A model generated the notes under the pieces. The model ran no database searches. It was given only the letters and a program-made list of their open reading frames with translations, and had not been told where the DNA came from. A stretch of 15,551 bases of DNA from positions 1 to 15,551 of the forward strand of contig JAYUHK010000037.1 in NCBI GenBank assembly GCA_043767025.1, in the 5' to 3' direction. Positions 1-6,667 of the stretch are shown in pieces; within the stretch, counting starts at the first letter, position 1, and each line of letters begins with the position of its first letter. The stretch is from JAYUHK01 sp043767025. GTDB lineage: Bacteria; Bacteroidota; Bacteroidia; Chitinophagales; Saprospiraceae. The translations under genes and the position numbers were made by a program.

Positions 1-94
1 AAAAATACTCGTCGGAACCCCGCCAGACTTCAAACAGTTTTCGCTTCGCCAGACGATATTTTTGCAAAAACTTGAATTTCTACAAGGCACGTCT
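1..94. repeat. Left copy of window-terminal interspersed repeat (stem-loop module)
   Basis: Bases 20-94 are identical to 15477-15551, and bases 1-15 match 15460-15474. A short stretch that differs by a 2-base indel joins the two blocks. Within the unit, the left arm AAAAATACTCGTCGG (1-15) is an imperfect inverted match to GCCAGACGATATTTTT (48-63), so the unit can fold as a stem-loop. The octamer CGCCAGAC occurs twice (21-28 and 47-54). The unit may extend left of the window. Its right boundary cannot be set because the other copy is cut at base 15551. It is probably a non-coding interspersed element. Confidence 0.8.
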
Positions 95-166
95 GAAAAG
101 ACAGTGGCATTGAATAAAATGCTGCCTGAAATTATAGTAAAAAAATATTCTGCGTAACATGAGTGA

Positions 167-1792
167 CTAATTATTAAGGACTTGTATCGACTTTTTTATA
201 CACAAATCACTTTGATTTGTGACAGTGTAATATCCAATATTTCCAAAAATTTGTTTTGCAATTTCAGCTTTTATTTGCGTTTTTATTTTGTCCGACATTT
301 TTTCTTTTTCTTTTAGATTGAAGTCACAATGCGCGGTGGTAGAATAATTGAAAAAACTATTTTCGATTTCTTTACTGACCACAAATTTTTCACAAAAAGT
401 ATTCAAATTGTCAAATACGATGCGATTGTTTCGCCTCGTTAATAAAACGAAGTTTGGAATATTTTGTGACACGCACGCATATTTTTCGCCCAAAAATAAC
501 GTATCTTCTGCAACAAAAATGTCTGGACTAATGCCGTTATTAGAATACACTTTTCGACCAGACGCAGTTTTAAACTCTTGACTTTCAGTGCTTTGTAGAA
601 TAATTTTACCAGATACTTCTCCGCTTTTCAGTCGCTCGGATAGTTCATTTTCATAATTTTCAGAATATTTTCCTTTATAAGGACGCTGAATTGAGCGACC
701 AGAAGGCGTATAATAACGAGCTACGGTGAGGCGAACAGCCGACCCATCACTCATCTCGTACTGGTCTTGTACCAAACCTTTTCCAAAAGACCTGCGCCCA
801 ATAATGGTCGCTCTGTCCCAATCTTGGAGCGCGCCAGCCATAATTTCTGAAGAAGATGCAGAGCCTTCATCTATCAAAACGACAATTTTATTGAGATTAA
901 AAAAGTTTTTTCCGGAAGAAAAATATTCATTTTTTTGACCATTTTTTCCAACCGTATAGAGTAGTAATTTATCTTTTTCTTTGAATAATTGTGACAAAAT
1001 ATTAATCGCCTCTTGTAGATAGCCGCCCGGATTGTCACGAAGGTCAATGACTAAATTTTCTGCTTTATTAGTTGTCACCAAAACCTCTAAATTTTTCATA
1101 AATTCATTAAACGACACCGAGCAAAACCTATTTAATTTTATAAAACCAGTGTTCTCATTTAACATCATAGCGACTTCTATACTTTGAGAAGAAATTTTTT
1201 CACTTTTCATCTCCAACGAAAGTTGCTGTTGGGTAGTACTTCTAAACAATTTTATTTTGAACGGCTGCGTATTTTTACCTTTTAATTTTTTTATCGCTGC
1301 TTCTTTTTCCATATCCGTTTTACACACCAGACTGCTATCTCCAATCGCAATCAACTGATCGCCAGATAGAACGCCCGCAGCTTGAGCAGGAGAGTTTGGA
1401 AACACATAAACGACTGTCAATGAGTCATTTAAGAAAGAAAAATTGACTCCTATGCCTTCAAAATTTCCCGCCAAATCATCTTCGGATTCTTGTAAATTCG
1501 CCGCAGAAATGTATTCAGAGTGGGGGTCGAGATGGTGCAAAATAGTATTAATCGCGTCCTCCGAGAGAGCCGTAGGGCTGACATTGTCCATATATTTGGC
1601 ATCTATATAATGCAGAATTTCCTCAACGCCATGATATTTTTTTAGTTCGTCTTTGGTGTAGTTTTCAGAATTTAAAAATATATTGGGCTGATTTTGTTGC
1701 AATTTTTTACCTATCATCATGCCGATTATCAAAATGCACGACATTAAAAGTGGTAGCCAAATATTAATTTTAGTATTTTCGGTATTTGCCAT
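167..1792 (-). CDS. S41 family C-terminal processing peptidase (Ctp/Prc type)
   Basis: This 541-residue protein is a serine protease of the tail-specific/C-terminal processing family, which cleaves envelope proteins near their C-termini. Residues about 11-29 form a single N-terminal membrane anchor, so the enzyme should face the periplasm. A PDZ domain spans roughly 105-195 (FEGIGVNF start; SPAQAAGVLSGDQ loop). The S41 core follows, with LRDNPGG at 251-257, GSASSSE at 310-316 and SFGKG at 335-339. Ser313 and Lys338 are the predicted catalytic dyad; their 25-residue spacing equals that of E. coli Prc (Ser430/Lys455). About 170 residues follow the catalytic core and show no motif I recognise; total length is normal for Bacteroidota homologues. 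The ATG at 1790-1792 is the only start that keeps the anchor at the N-terminus. There is no Shine-Dalgarno sequence. The gene is divergent from the Lrp-type regulator, and I found no convincing promoter for it. Confidence 0.93.
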   Translation of the reverse strand: MANTENTKINIWLPLLMSCILIIGMMIGKKLQQNQPNIFLNSENYTKDELKKYHGVEEILHYIDAKYMDNVSPTALSEDAINTILHHLDPHSEYISAANLQESEDDLAGNFEGIGVNFSFLNDSLTVVYVFPNSPAQAAGVLSGDQLIAIGDSSLVCKTDMEKEAAIKKLKGKNTQPFKIKLFRSTTQQQLSLEMKSEKISSQSIEVAMMLNENTGFIKLNRFCSVSFNEFMKNLEVLVTTNKAENLVIDLRDNPGGYLQEAINILSQLFKEKDKLLLYTVGKNGQKNEYFSSGKNFFNLNKIVVLIDEGSASSSEIMAGALQDWDRATIIGRRSFGKGLVQDQYEMSDGSAVRLTVARYYTPSGRSIQRPYKGKYSENYENELSERLKSGEVSGKIILQSTESQEFKTASGRKVYSNNGISPDIFVAEDTLFLGEKYACVSQNIPNFVLLTRRNNRIVFDNLNTFCEKFVVSKEIENSFFNYSTTAHCDFNLKEKEKMSDKIKTQIKAEIAKQIFGNIGYYTVTNQSDLCIKKSIQVLNN

Positions 1793-2058
1793 TATTGTTC
1801 AATTATTGTTTAGGAACGCGTCTAAAATAAATTACTTATTTTTTCTGCTAAATTATAAACAATCACTGCGTTATTTTTTCGTTACAACGCTCTGCGTTAC
1901 GCCTCAAAAATGTCTCGTTATTGTTCCAATTTATTTGAAAAATTAAAGTTACCTTATTTTTTTCTTCATTCCTTGATGACAGCGAAGATAAAAAAAATTG
2001 ACCGTTTTTTTACAAATGATTGTTTCTTTTCAGAAAAAAATCACACTTTTGTAGCATT

Positions 2059-2547
2059 ATGGCAGAAAATAATTTTGAAATAGACTTCGTAGATAAGCAA
2101 ATTTTGTCGATACTGATGAAAGACGCAAAGACTCCGTACACTGAAATTGCGGACAAAATCCACGTTTCGGGCGGCACTGTCCATGTGCGAATGAGGCGGC
2201 TGACCGAGTTGGGCATCGTGCGCGGCGCAAATCTTTCCATTGACCACACCAAAATCGGGTACGATATTTGTGCTTTTTTGGGTATTTATTTGGACAAAAG
2301 CTCGCTTTATGATGAGGTTGCGGAGCAACTCAAAGACATTCCGGAAGTAGTCAGCGCGCACTACACGACGGGTTTATACAGTATTTTTGTAAAAATTTTG
2401 TGCCGTGACACCAAGCATTTACGAGATATTTTGCATTACAAAATTCAAAAAATCGCGGGTATCCAGCGCACCGAAACTTTCATTGCATTGGAAGAAACGA
2501 TAGATAGACCGATTGATTTTTTTAAGGACGACAATTTGGGAGTTTAA
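2059..2547 (+). CDS. Lrp/AsnC family transcriptional regulator
   Basis: A 162-residue DNA-binding regulator of the feast/famine family. These proteins usually assemble as dimers and octamers and respond to amino acids or other small ligands. Residues about 8-60 form the winged helix-turn-helix, with the region around TEIADKIHVSGGTVHVRMRR as its DNA-contacting part. Residues about 68-145 are the RAM/AsnC ligand-binding domain (FLGIYLDKSS; VVSAHYTTGLYSIFVK). The frame is open back to 2020, but I chose the ATG at 2059 because MAENNFEIDFVDKQIL is where the family's N-terminal helix begins and the extra 13 residues look non-coding. The gene stands alone between a divergent protease and a 341-base gap. 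Target genes cannot be told from the sequence. The arginine deiminase at 5358 is a possible amino-acid-linked target, but that is speculation. Confidence 0.93.
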   Translation: MAENNFEIDFVDKQILSILMKDAKTPYTEIADKIHVSGGTVHVRMRRLTELGIVRGANLSIDHTKIGYDICAFLGIYLDKSSLYDEVAEQLKDIPEVVSAHYTTGLYSIFVKILCRDTKHLRDILHYKIQKIAGIQRTETFIALEETIDRPIDFFKDDNLGV

Positions 2548-2888
2548 AATATCCCTGAATTTTTGAAACATATACATATATAATACGTTCAAAGTTTGAG
2601 TGCAGAAGTTGGTTTGATAAAATCTTGACGCTAAAATTTTGATAATTTTATCTAAAAATTAAAAATTTTAGTGTTTTGAGTCAGCCGCAGCCGTGATAAT
2701 AAGAAATGAAGAACAATTAAGATACTCAAATTTTGTTTTAGACGCATTTTTAAGCATAAGTTCTTACACTTAAATAGATGACATTTGATATTCGACATAA
2801 TTCATTGATTTTCAATAGTTTATGATGACTCAAAATTAAAAACTAAAAACTTATAACTACTTAAAACCGTTAAAATCCACCATTACAA
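2548..2888. other. 341-base non-coding gap, very AT-rich
   Basis: This gap lies between the Lrp-type gene and the downstream membrane-protein gene. No frame on either strand has a plausible start plus coding content. It contains the hairpin at 2628-2674 and long A/T tracts near 2829-2880. I saw no tRNA, recognisable riboswitch or direct repeat. GACATTTG just upstream of 2800 is one base off the TAnnTTTG -7 box but has no TTG at a suitable distance, so I do not call a promoter for the gene at 2889. Confidence 0.6.
2628..2674 (+). terminator. Candidate hairpin terminator downstream of the Lrp-type gene
   Basis: CTAAAATTTT (2631-2640) pairs perfectly with AAAATTTTAG (2662-2671). The stem extends outward by 2628-2630 with 2672-2674, including one G-U wobble, and leaves a loop of about 21 bases. 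It lies some 80 bases after the stop codon and is followed by TTTTGAG. It is A/T-rich and the T-run is short, so it is weak as an intrinsic terminator. In DNA this AT-rich it could also arise by chance. Confidence 0.35.
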
Positions 2889-3458
2889 ATGTCTATATTC
2901 CACAACAAGCGGACGCTTGAAGGCGCGTCAGTTCCTGCAAATCTAAAAGAAAAAAATAGAAAAAAAGACGCTATTCTGTTGATAGTGGTTTCTTTTTTAG
3001 GACTTTCAGGGTTAGTTTTAGTCCTAAAAAGCTCAATATCCTCCGAGTCGGATTCAAATTTTCACCAAAATACTACTCCTGCTACCAAAGCCACAGATTC
3101 AAAAAAAATAAATCAACGCCCCAACGTGGACGAAATAGCGGCTGCCGATAAAATAGAAGACGTAAAAGTAGCGGCTTTAAAAAGCCATTTTTTAATTAGC
3201 GGCGAGCGGGAAGCCAAGCAAAATATGATATTCACAGTAGAAAATTTTGAAAATGGTGTTAGTTACAATTTAGAATTGGGTAACGGCGTTACTAAAAAAT
3301 TAACCTCGCCGCAAACAAGTTTTTCTTATTCAAAAGCAGGGAAATACCGAATTGTTCTGAAAGCAACCTACAAAGAACAAACAAAAATACTGTTTTCGGA
3401 CTATCTTGCCGTCGCCGAAGCAGTAGAAATCGTTACAGGACACAGAGAAAGTCAGTAA
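2889..3458 (+). CDS. Single-pass membrane protein with PKD-like outer domain, function unknown
   Basis: A 189-residue protein I cannot assign to a named family. Residues 1-27 are basic and hydrophilic (KEKNRKKD just before the membrane) and 28-47 form one hydrophobic segment, giving an inside-to-outside topology. Residues about 48-95 are a low-complexity Ser/Thr/Lys linker. Residues about 97-175 look like a PKD/immunoglobulin-like beta-sandwich: NFENGVSYNLELGNG near the middle, then TSFSYSKAGKYRIVLKATY, the pattern in which PKD domains end. PKD domains usually mediate binding to proteins or polysaccharides; that role here is inference. The ATG is the first in frame. The gene is separated from its upstream neighbour by 341 bases and runs convergently into the nuclease gene with 30 bases between the stops, so it is probably monocistronic. 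Confidence 0.75.
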   Translation: MSIFHNKRTLEGASVPANLKEKNRKKDAILLIVVSFLGLSGLVLVLKSSISSESDSNFHQNTTPATKATDSKKINQRPNVDEIAAADKIEDVKVAALKSHFLISGEREAKQNMIFTVENFENGVSYNLELGNGVTKKLTSPQTSFSYSKAGKYRIVLKATYKEQTKILFSDYLAVAEAVEIVTGHRESQ

Positions 3459-3466
3459 ATTACTGA
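3452..3466. repeat. 15-base perfect palindrome over the stop codon
   Basis: TCAGTAAATTACTGA is symmetric about the A at 3459 and includes the TAA stop of the membrane-protein gene. It sits in the 30-base gap between two convergent genes. In RNA it could form only a short stem with a small loop, so it is a poor terminator. It may be a protein-binding site or chance. Confidence 0.35.
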
Positions 3467-3488
3467 TTTGTCACAAAAAACGCATTTA

Positions 3489-4385
3489 TTATTTTTTATT
3501 CCATTTCGTGATGCGGGTGTTGTAGCGTTTGTCATTGAATTGCCAAGCTGATAAATCTACGGTAGCCTCTAATTTGCTTTCTTGCGCAGGCGTGAGTAAT
3601 TTTGGAAAAAAATCAATTCCCGTCGCTTCCTCCACTTTATCCACTGAAACCAAAAATTTATCCAATCGCTCCTCACTGGACTCGTTGGGGACTATAAACC
3701 CTACGGCTTTTTGCTCCCCTTCGGCAGTCATTATCACTTTATAATATGCGTTAGGAACGGTTACTTTGTTGGCTCGACCAATTTTTTTATTGCTTCCGCC
3801 CTTCAAAATTGGACCCGTAATGACGTAAATTTTTCGATATTTTTTCGCCCAATCTTTTACCGATTCTTCCAATTCGCGCCACACTCCGCAGTTGCAAAAG
3901 TGCGTTTGTGGACTCATATTGCTCATAAAAAATGTTTCGTCCATCGCCGTCACATCGGAACTCATATCCGATGCAGGACACAAATGCCCTCTGTCGTAGC
4001 CCGAACCCCGATAATCATCGGGAGTAGCCGAACCCGTAGGCACCGATTTATCGGGTCTAAAATTATCATTTCTTTCATTATGAAAGCCAGTTACCATGTC
4101 ACGAGTGAGCGTATAAGCTACCCATTCTGCTTGCTCATCTTTTTCGGAATAAGAAAGCGTATAGTGCGAATGTGCGACTATCTCGCCCGTCGTTGAGGTC
4201 GGCAAGAACGTATTATCTTGGGGCTGAATGTTATTTTGCTCTAATTTTTGCTCAATTTGGTGTAACTTTGCATTCGGAGAATCTTTACTTTTATTGTTTT
4301 TTAAAACATAAAAGACCGCCGAAAGTATCAGAGCCATAATGATGTAGCTGGAGGTTGGGGTTGATGATTTACCTAAAAGTGACAT
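3489..4385 (-). CDS. Membrane-anchored DNA/RNA non-specific endonuclease (EndoG/NUC1 family)
   Basis: A 298-residue metal-dependent nuclease of the beta-beta-alpha-metal superfamily, which cuts DNA and RNA without strong sequence preference. Residues about 13-29 (IIMALILSAVFYVL region) form an N-terminal anchor or uncleaved signal, followed by a charged linker to about residue 65, so the catalytic domain should be outside the cytoplasmic membrane. The active-site motif DRGH is at 131-134, with His134 the general base. Asn165 in NCGVW is the expected magnesium ligand and Glu173 follows at the spacing seen in Serratia nuclease (His89/Asn119/Glu127). The frame is open to a TTG at 4433, but the ATG at 4383-4385 is preferred: the extra residues are not signal-like and the TTG would lie only about 8 bases from the predicted transcription start. 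Likely roles are nutrient nucleic-acid breakdown or defence against extracellular DNA. No immunity gene lies beside it, which argues against a toxin. Confidence 0.9.
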   Translation of the reverse strand: MSLLGKSSTPTSSYIIMALILSAVFYVLKNNKSKDSPNAKLHQIEQKLEQNNIQPQDNTFLPTSTTGEIVAHSHYTLSYSEKDEQAEWVAYTLTRDMVTGFHNERNDNFRPDKSVPTGSATPDDYRGSGYDRGHLCPASDMSSDVTAMDETFFMSNMSPQTHFCNCGVWRELEESVKDWAKKYRKIYVITGPILKGGSNKKIGRANKVTVPNAYYKVIMTAEGEQKAVGFIVPNESSEERLDKFLVSVDKVEEATGIDFFPKLLTPAQESKLEATVDLSAWQFNDKRYNTRITKWNKK

Positions 4386-4447
4386 AGTTTTTGAATAAAT
4401 TTTATGAAAATAATTTAGACGAAGATACGACAAAGAAGTAATGTTTT

Positions 4448-4474
4448 CAAATGTATCTTTTTATACCGTGTCAA
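4448..4474 (-). promoter_or_regulatory. Candidate Bacteroidota promoter for the endonuclease gene
   Basis: On the minus strand TACATTTG (4455 down to 4448) matches the TAnnTTTG -7 box exactly. A TTG (4474 down to 4472) stands 16 bases upstream, slightly shorter than the usual spacing. Transcription would begin near 4441, giving a leader of about 56 bases to the ATG at 4385. This placement supports the ATG rather than the TTG at 4433 as the start. Confidence 0.5.
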
Positions 4475-4514
4475 GTCTAATAGGAAAAATATTTTTTTAA
4501 AGCAATAAATTATC

Positions 4515-5312
4515 TTGAACAGAACTACTTCTTTATACCTAATCTATTCATTATCAATAGTTTGGGGACTTGTCTTTTGTTCCTCCAAAAACACCACTCC
4601 TCCGAACAAAATTCCAACTGGTTTGACCAATTTGCTGCGAGCATACCCTGATTTTTTGGCGCAAGCGACTCCAACGGCATTGATTTGGAAAGACGGTACT
4701 GTGATGCCTTACGATGACGGGGAGCTGAAAAATATGGATACCATCTTGGTGCGCCCTGACTTGGAGGAGCAAATGCGCTACCAATATCGGAAAGGAAATT
4801 GGGGAAAAACGCCCGACACAACTGACGAAGCTGGACGAATTCGGTTTGAACCATTTTTCAAAAAAATGTATGGCGGCACTGCGGAGGAAGTAAAAAGTAA
4901 GCTATCTCGAGTCGAGTGGCTGCCAGGAGTTTTTAAGAAAAAAAATTATTACAAATTTAATTCTGTCAATCATGCCGCCGAAAATTTGCAATTAGTGTCC
5001 AATGAACTGGCGTTAATGCCGTCACAATATCATATTTTTTTAAAAAATATCGGTGGTACTTTCAACTGGCGGACTATCTCGGGCAGCACTCGATTGAGCA
5101 ACCATAGTTTTGGGATAGCGATTGACATAAATGTAAAATATTCTAATTATTGGGATTGGGAGAAAGATGCCACAGGTTGTTTTGCATACTCCAATAAAAT
5201 ACCGTATCAAATTGCAGAAATATTTGAAAAGCACGGTTTTATTTGGGGCGGTAAGTGGTTTCATCACGACACTATGCACTTCGAGTACCGTCCAGAGTTG
5301 TTGTTAGACTAA
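4515..5312 (+). CDS. Exported M15 family zinc peptidase (DD-carboxypeptidase/VanY-like)
   Basis: A 265-residue zinc metallopeptidase of the M15 (D-alanyl-D-alanine carboxypeptidase or L-Ala-D-Glu endopeptidase) type, which trims peptidoglycan cross-bridges. The signature SNHSFGIAID at 195-204 supplies His197 and Asp204. KWFHHDTMHFEYRPE near the C-terminus supplies His255, so the zinc triad is complete. Residues 1-21 are a signal sequence ending at Cys22 (GLVFCSS); this could be a lipoprotein, but Phe before Cys is unusual for a lipobox. There is no in-frame ATG before residue 64. A stop at 4506-4508 leaves only ATT, ATC and TTG ahead of the signal sequence, so TTG at 4515 is the best start. 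The gene is divergent from the nuclease. Its last codons contain the -33 element of the arginine deiminase promoter. Confidence 0.85.
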   Translation: MNRTTSLYLIYSLSIVWGLVFCSSKNTTPPNKIPTGLTNLLRAYPDFLAQATPTALIWKDGTVMPYDDGELKNMDTILVRPDLEEQMRYQYRKGNWGKTPDTTDEAGRIRFEPFFKKMYGGTAEEVKSKLSRVEWLPGVFKKKNYYKFNSVNHAAENLQLVSNELALMPSQYHIFLKNIGGTFNWRTISGSTRLSNHSFGIAIDINVKYSNYWDWEKDATGCFAYSNKIPYQIAEIFEKHGFIWGGKWFHHDTMHFEYRPELLLD

Positions 5313-5327
5313 TTTTTTTTACCTTTG
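5298..5327 (+). promoter_or_regulatory. Promoter of the arginine deiminase gene (Bacteroidota consensus)
   Basis: TTG at 5298-5300, then 19 bases, then TACCTTTG at 5320-5327: an exact match to the Bacteroidota TTG-N19-TAnnTTTG arrangement. Transcription should begin near 5333, giving a leader of about 25 bases to the ATG at 5358. The -33 element lies inside the last codons of the M15 peptidase gene. The TTG at 5325, an upstream in-frame candidate start, falls within the -7 box and cannot be the start of this transcript. Confidence 0.75.
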
Positions 5328-5357
5328 CGTATCGGTTCGTACAATCAAATCCAAATA

Positions 5358-6614
5358 ATGAGTCAAATCAATGCAAGTTCAGAAATAGGAATCCTCAAGC
5401 GCGTCATCGTTCATCGTCCTGACGAAGGAATTTCGAGAATTTCGCCCAAAGATGCGGAAGAACTTTTATTTGACGATATTGTTCATTTGCCCAATATGCA
5501 AGAAGAACACGACGTTTTTACGAAAGTATTGCGGGCTTTTCTGGGCGATGAAAATGTTTTAGAAACCCGCGATTTGTTGAGTGAAGCACTCGGAGCAGAC
5601 AATGAAAGCAAACAATGGATGATTGACGAAATCATTGACTACGAAGAGTTGCCGAAAAGCTACAAAAGTCTTCTGATTGACCTGTCGCACGAAGACTTGG
5701 CGGACGTACTCATTACGGGCTATCTCTCCAAAAGCGATCATTATATTTTTGACCCAATTCCAAATTTTATTTTCACGCGCGACATTGCGGTCGTCATCAA
5801 CGACCATATTATTATCACGAAAGCCGCCAAGTCGGCGAGATTTCGGGAGAATTTTTTGGCGCGATTTATTTTTACAGCGCACCCAATTTTTCAGGAGGCA
5901 AAAGAGCAAAATCGAATCATCAACCTCAATTTGGTAGATGAATTTCCGCCGTCTAAAAAAGGAGATTTCGTTTCCATCGAAGGCGGCGACGTGATGATTA
6001 TCAACAAAGAATATTTGATGATTGGGTGCAGCGAGCGCACCAACGCTCACAGCATCAAGCTGTTGAAAGAAATTTTATTTGAAAAAGGAGTCGTAAAAAA
6101 TGTAGTGCAAGTCAATATTCCGCCCGACCGCGCCTATATGCACCTCGATACGATTTTTACACACATCAACTACAACCATACTACGGCATTCAAACCAATC
6201 ATCATTGACGGCTTGAGTTCGTATGTAGAAGTACATAGAAGCAACGGAAAATCAACGATTTATACTTCCGTAAAAGATTTTATTCGTGCCGAAATAAACC
6301 CAAAAATGAAATTTGTGCTGAGTGGCGACGGCGAGTCGCCGTGGCAGGAGCGGGAGCAATGGACGGACGGCTGCAATCTGGTCTGCCTGCGTCCGGGCGT
6401 AGCGATTACCTACGACCGAAACCCGAAAACGGAAGATGCTTTTCGAGATTATGGCTATAAAGTTATCCACGCGCGCCAGCTTTTAGAACAGTTTGCGAAT
6501 GGTACTTTGCGCCCCGAAGATGTCGAAAATACCATCATCACACTACCCAGCAATGAACTTTCGCGCGCTCGCGGCGGCTCGCATTGCATGACGTGCCCGA
6601 TAGAGCGGGGGTGA
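5358..6614 (+). CDS. arcA: Arginine deiminase
   Basis: A 418-residue cytoplasmic enzyme of the guanidino-group-modifying superfamily, predicted to hydrolyse L-arginine to L-citrulline and ammonia. All parts of the active site are visible: FTRD at 139-142 (Asp142), EGGD at 208-211 (Glu208), HLDT at 262-265 (His262), the WTDGCN block near 335-340, and the nucleophile Cys410 in GGSHCMTCP near the C-terminus. Length fits bacterial arginine deiminase. There is no signal peptide. The ATG at 5358 is chosen over an in-frame TTG at 5325, which lies in the promoter. No ornithine carbamoyltransferase, carbamate kinase or arginine/ornithine antiporter gene is adjacent, so the classical energy-yielding arc operon is not present here. 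The enzyme may serve nitrogen supply, acid tolerance or citrulline formation. The downstream gene is convergent, so the transcript is probably monocistronic. Confidence 0.93.
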   Translation: MSQINASSEIGILKRVIVHRPDEGISRISPKDAEELLFDDIVHLPNMQEEHDVFTKVLRAFLGDENVLETRDLLSEALGADNESKQWMIDEIIDYEELPKSYKSLLIDLSHEDLADVLITGYLSKSDHYIFDPIPNFIFTRDIAVVINDHIIITKAAKSARFRENFLARFIFTAHPIFQEAKEQNRIINLNLVDEFPPSKKGDFVSIEGGDVMIINKEYLMIGCSERTNAHSIKLLKEILFEKGVVKNVVQVNIPPDRAYMHLDTIFTHINYNHTTAFKPIIIDGLSSYVEVHRSNGKSTIYTSVKDFIRAEINPKMKFVLSGDGESPWQEREQWTDGCNLVCLRPGVAITYDRNPKTEDAFRDYGYKVIHARQLLEQFANGTLRPEDVENTIITLPSNELSRARGGSHCMTCPIERG

Positions 6615-6667
6615 GGAGGATACTAATTTGTTCTATTTTTTGTCCTACTTTATTTGGTTCAAATATT

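Noticed and set aside
2..157. Open frame of 51 codons on the plus strand from the window edge to TAA at 155-157
   Set aside because: It has no start in the window. Most of it lies in the stem-loop repeat, and the right-hand copy of that repeat differs by a 2-base indel that breaks the frame. It is more likely chance reading through a repeat, although the 3' end of a cut gene cannot be fully excluded.
3711..4196. 161-codon plus-strand open frame opposite the nuclease gene
   Set aside because: It is antisense to a nuclease with intact catalytic motifs, and its translation shows no domain or plausible composition.
5559..6050. 163-codon minus-strand open frame opposite arginine deiminase
   Set aside because: It is a shadow of the deiminase codons with no recognisable domain; the sense gene has every catalytic motif.
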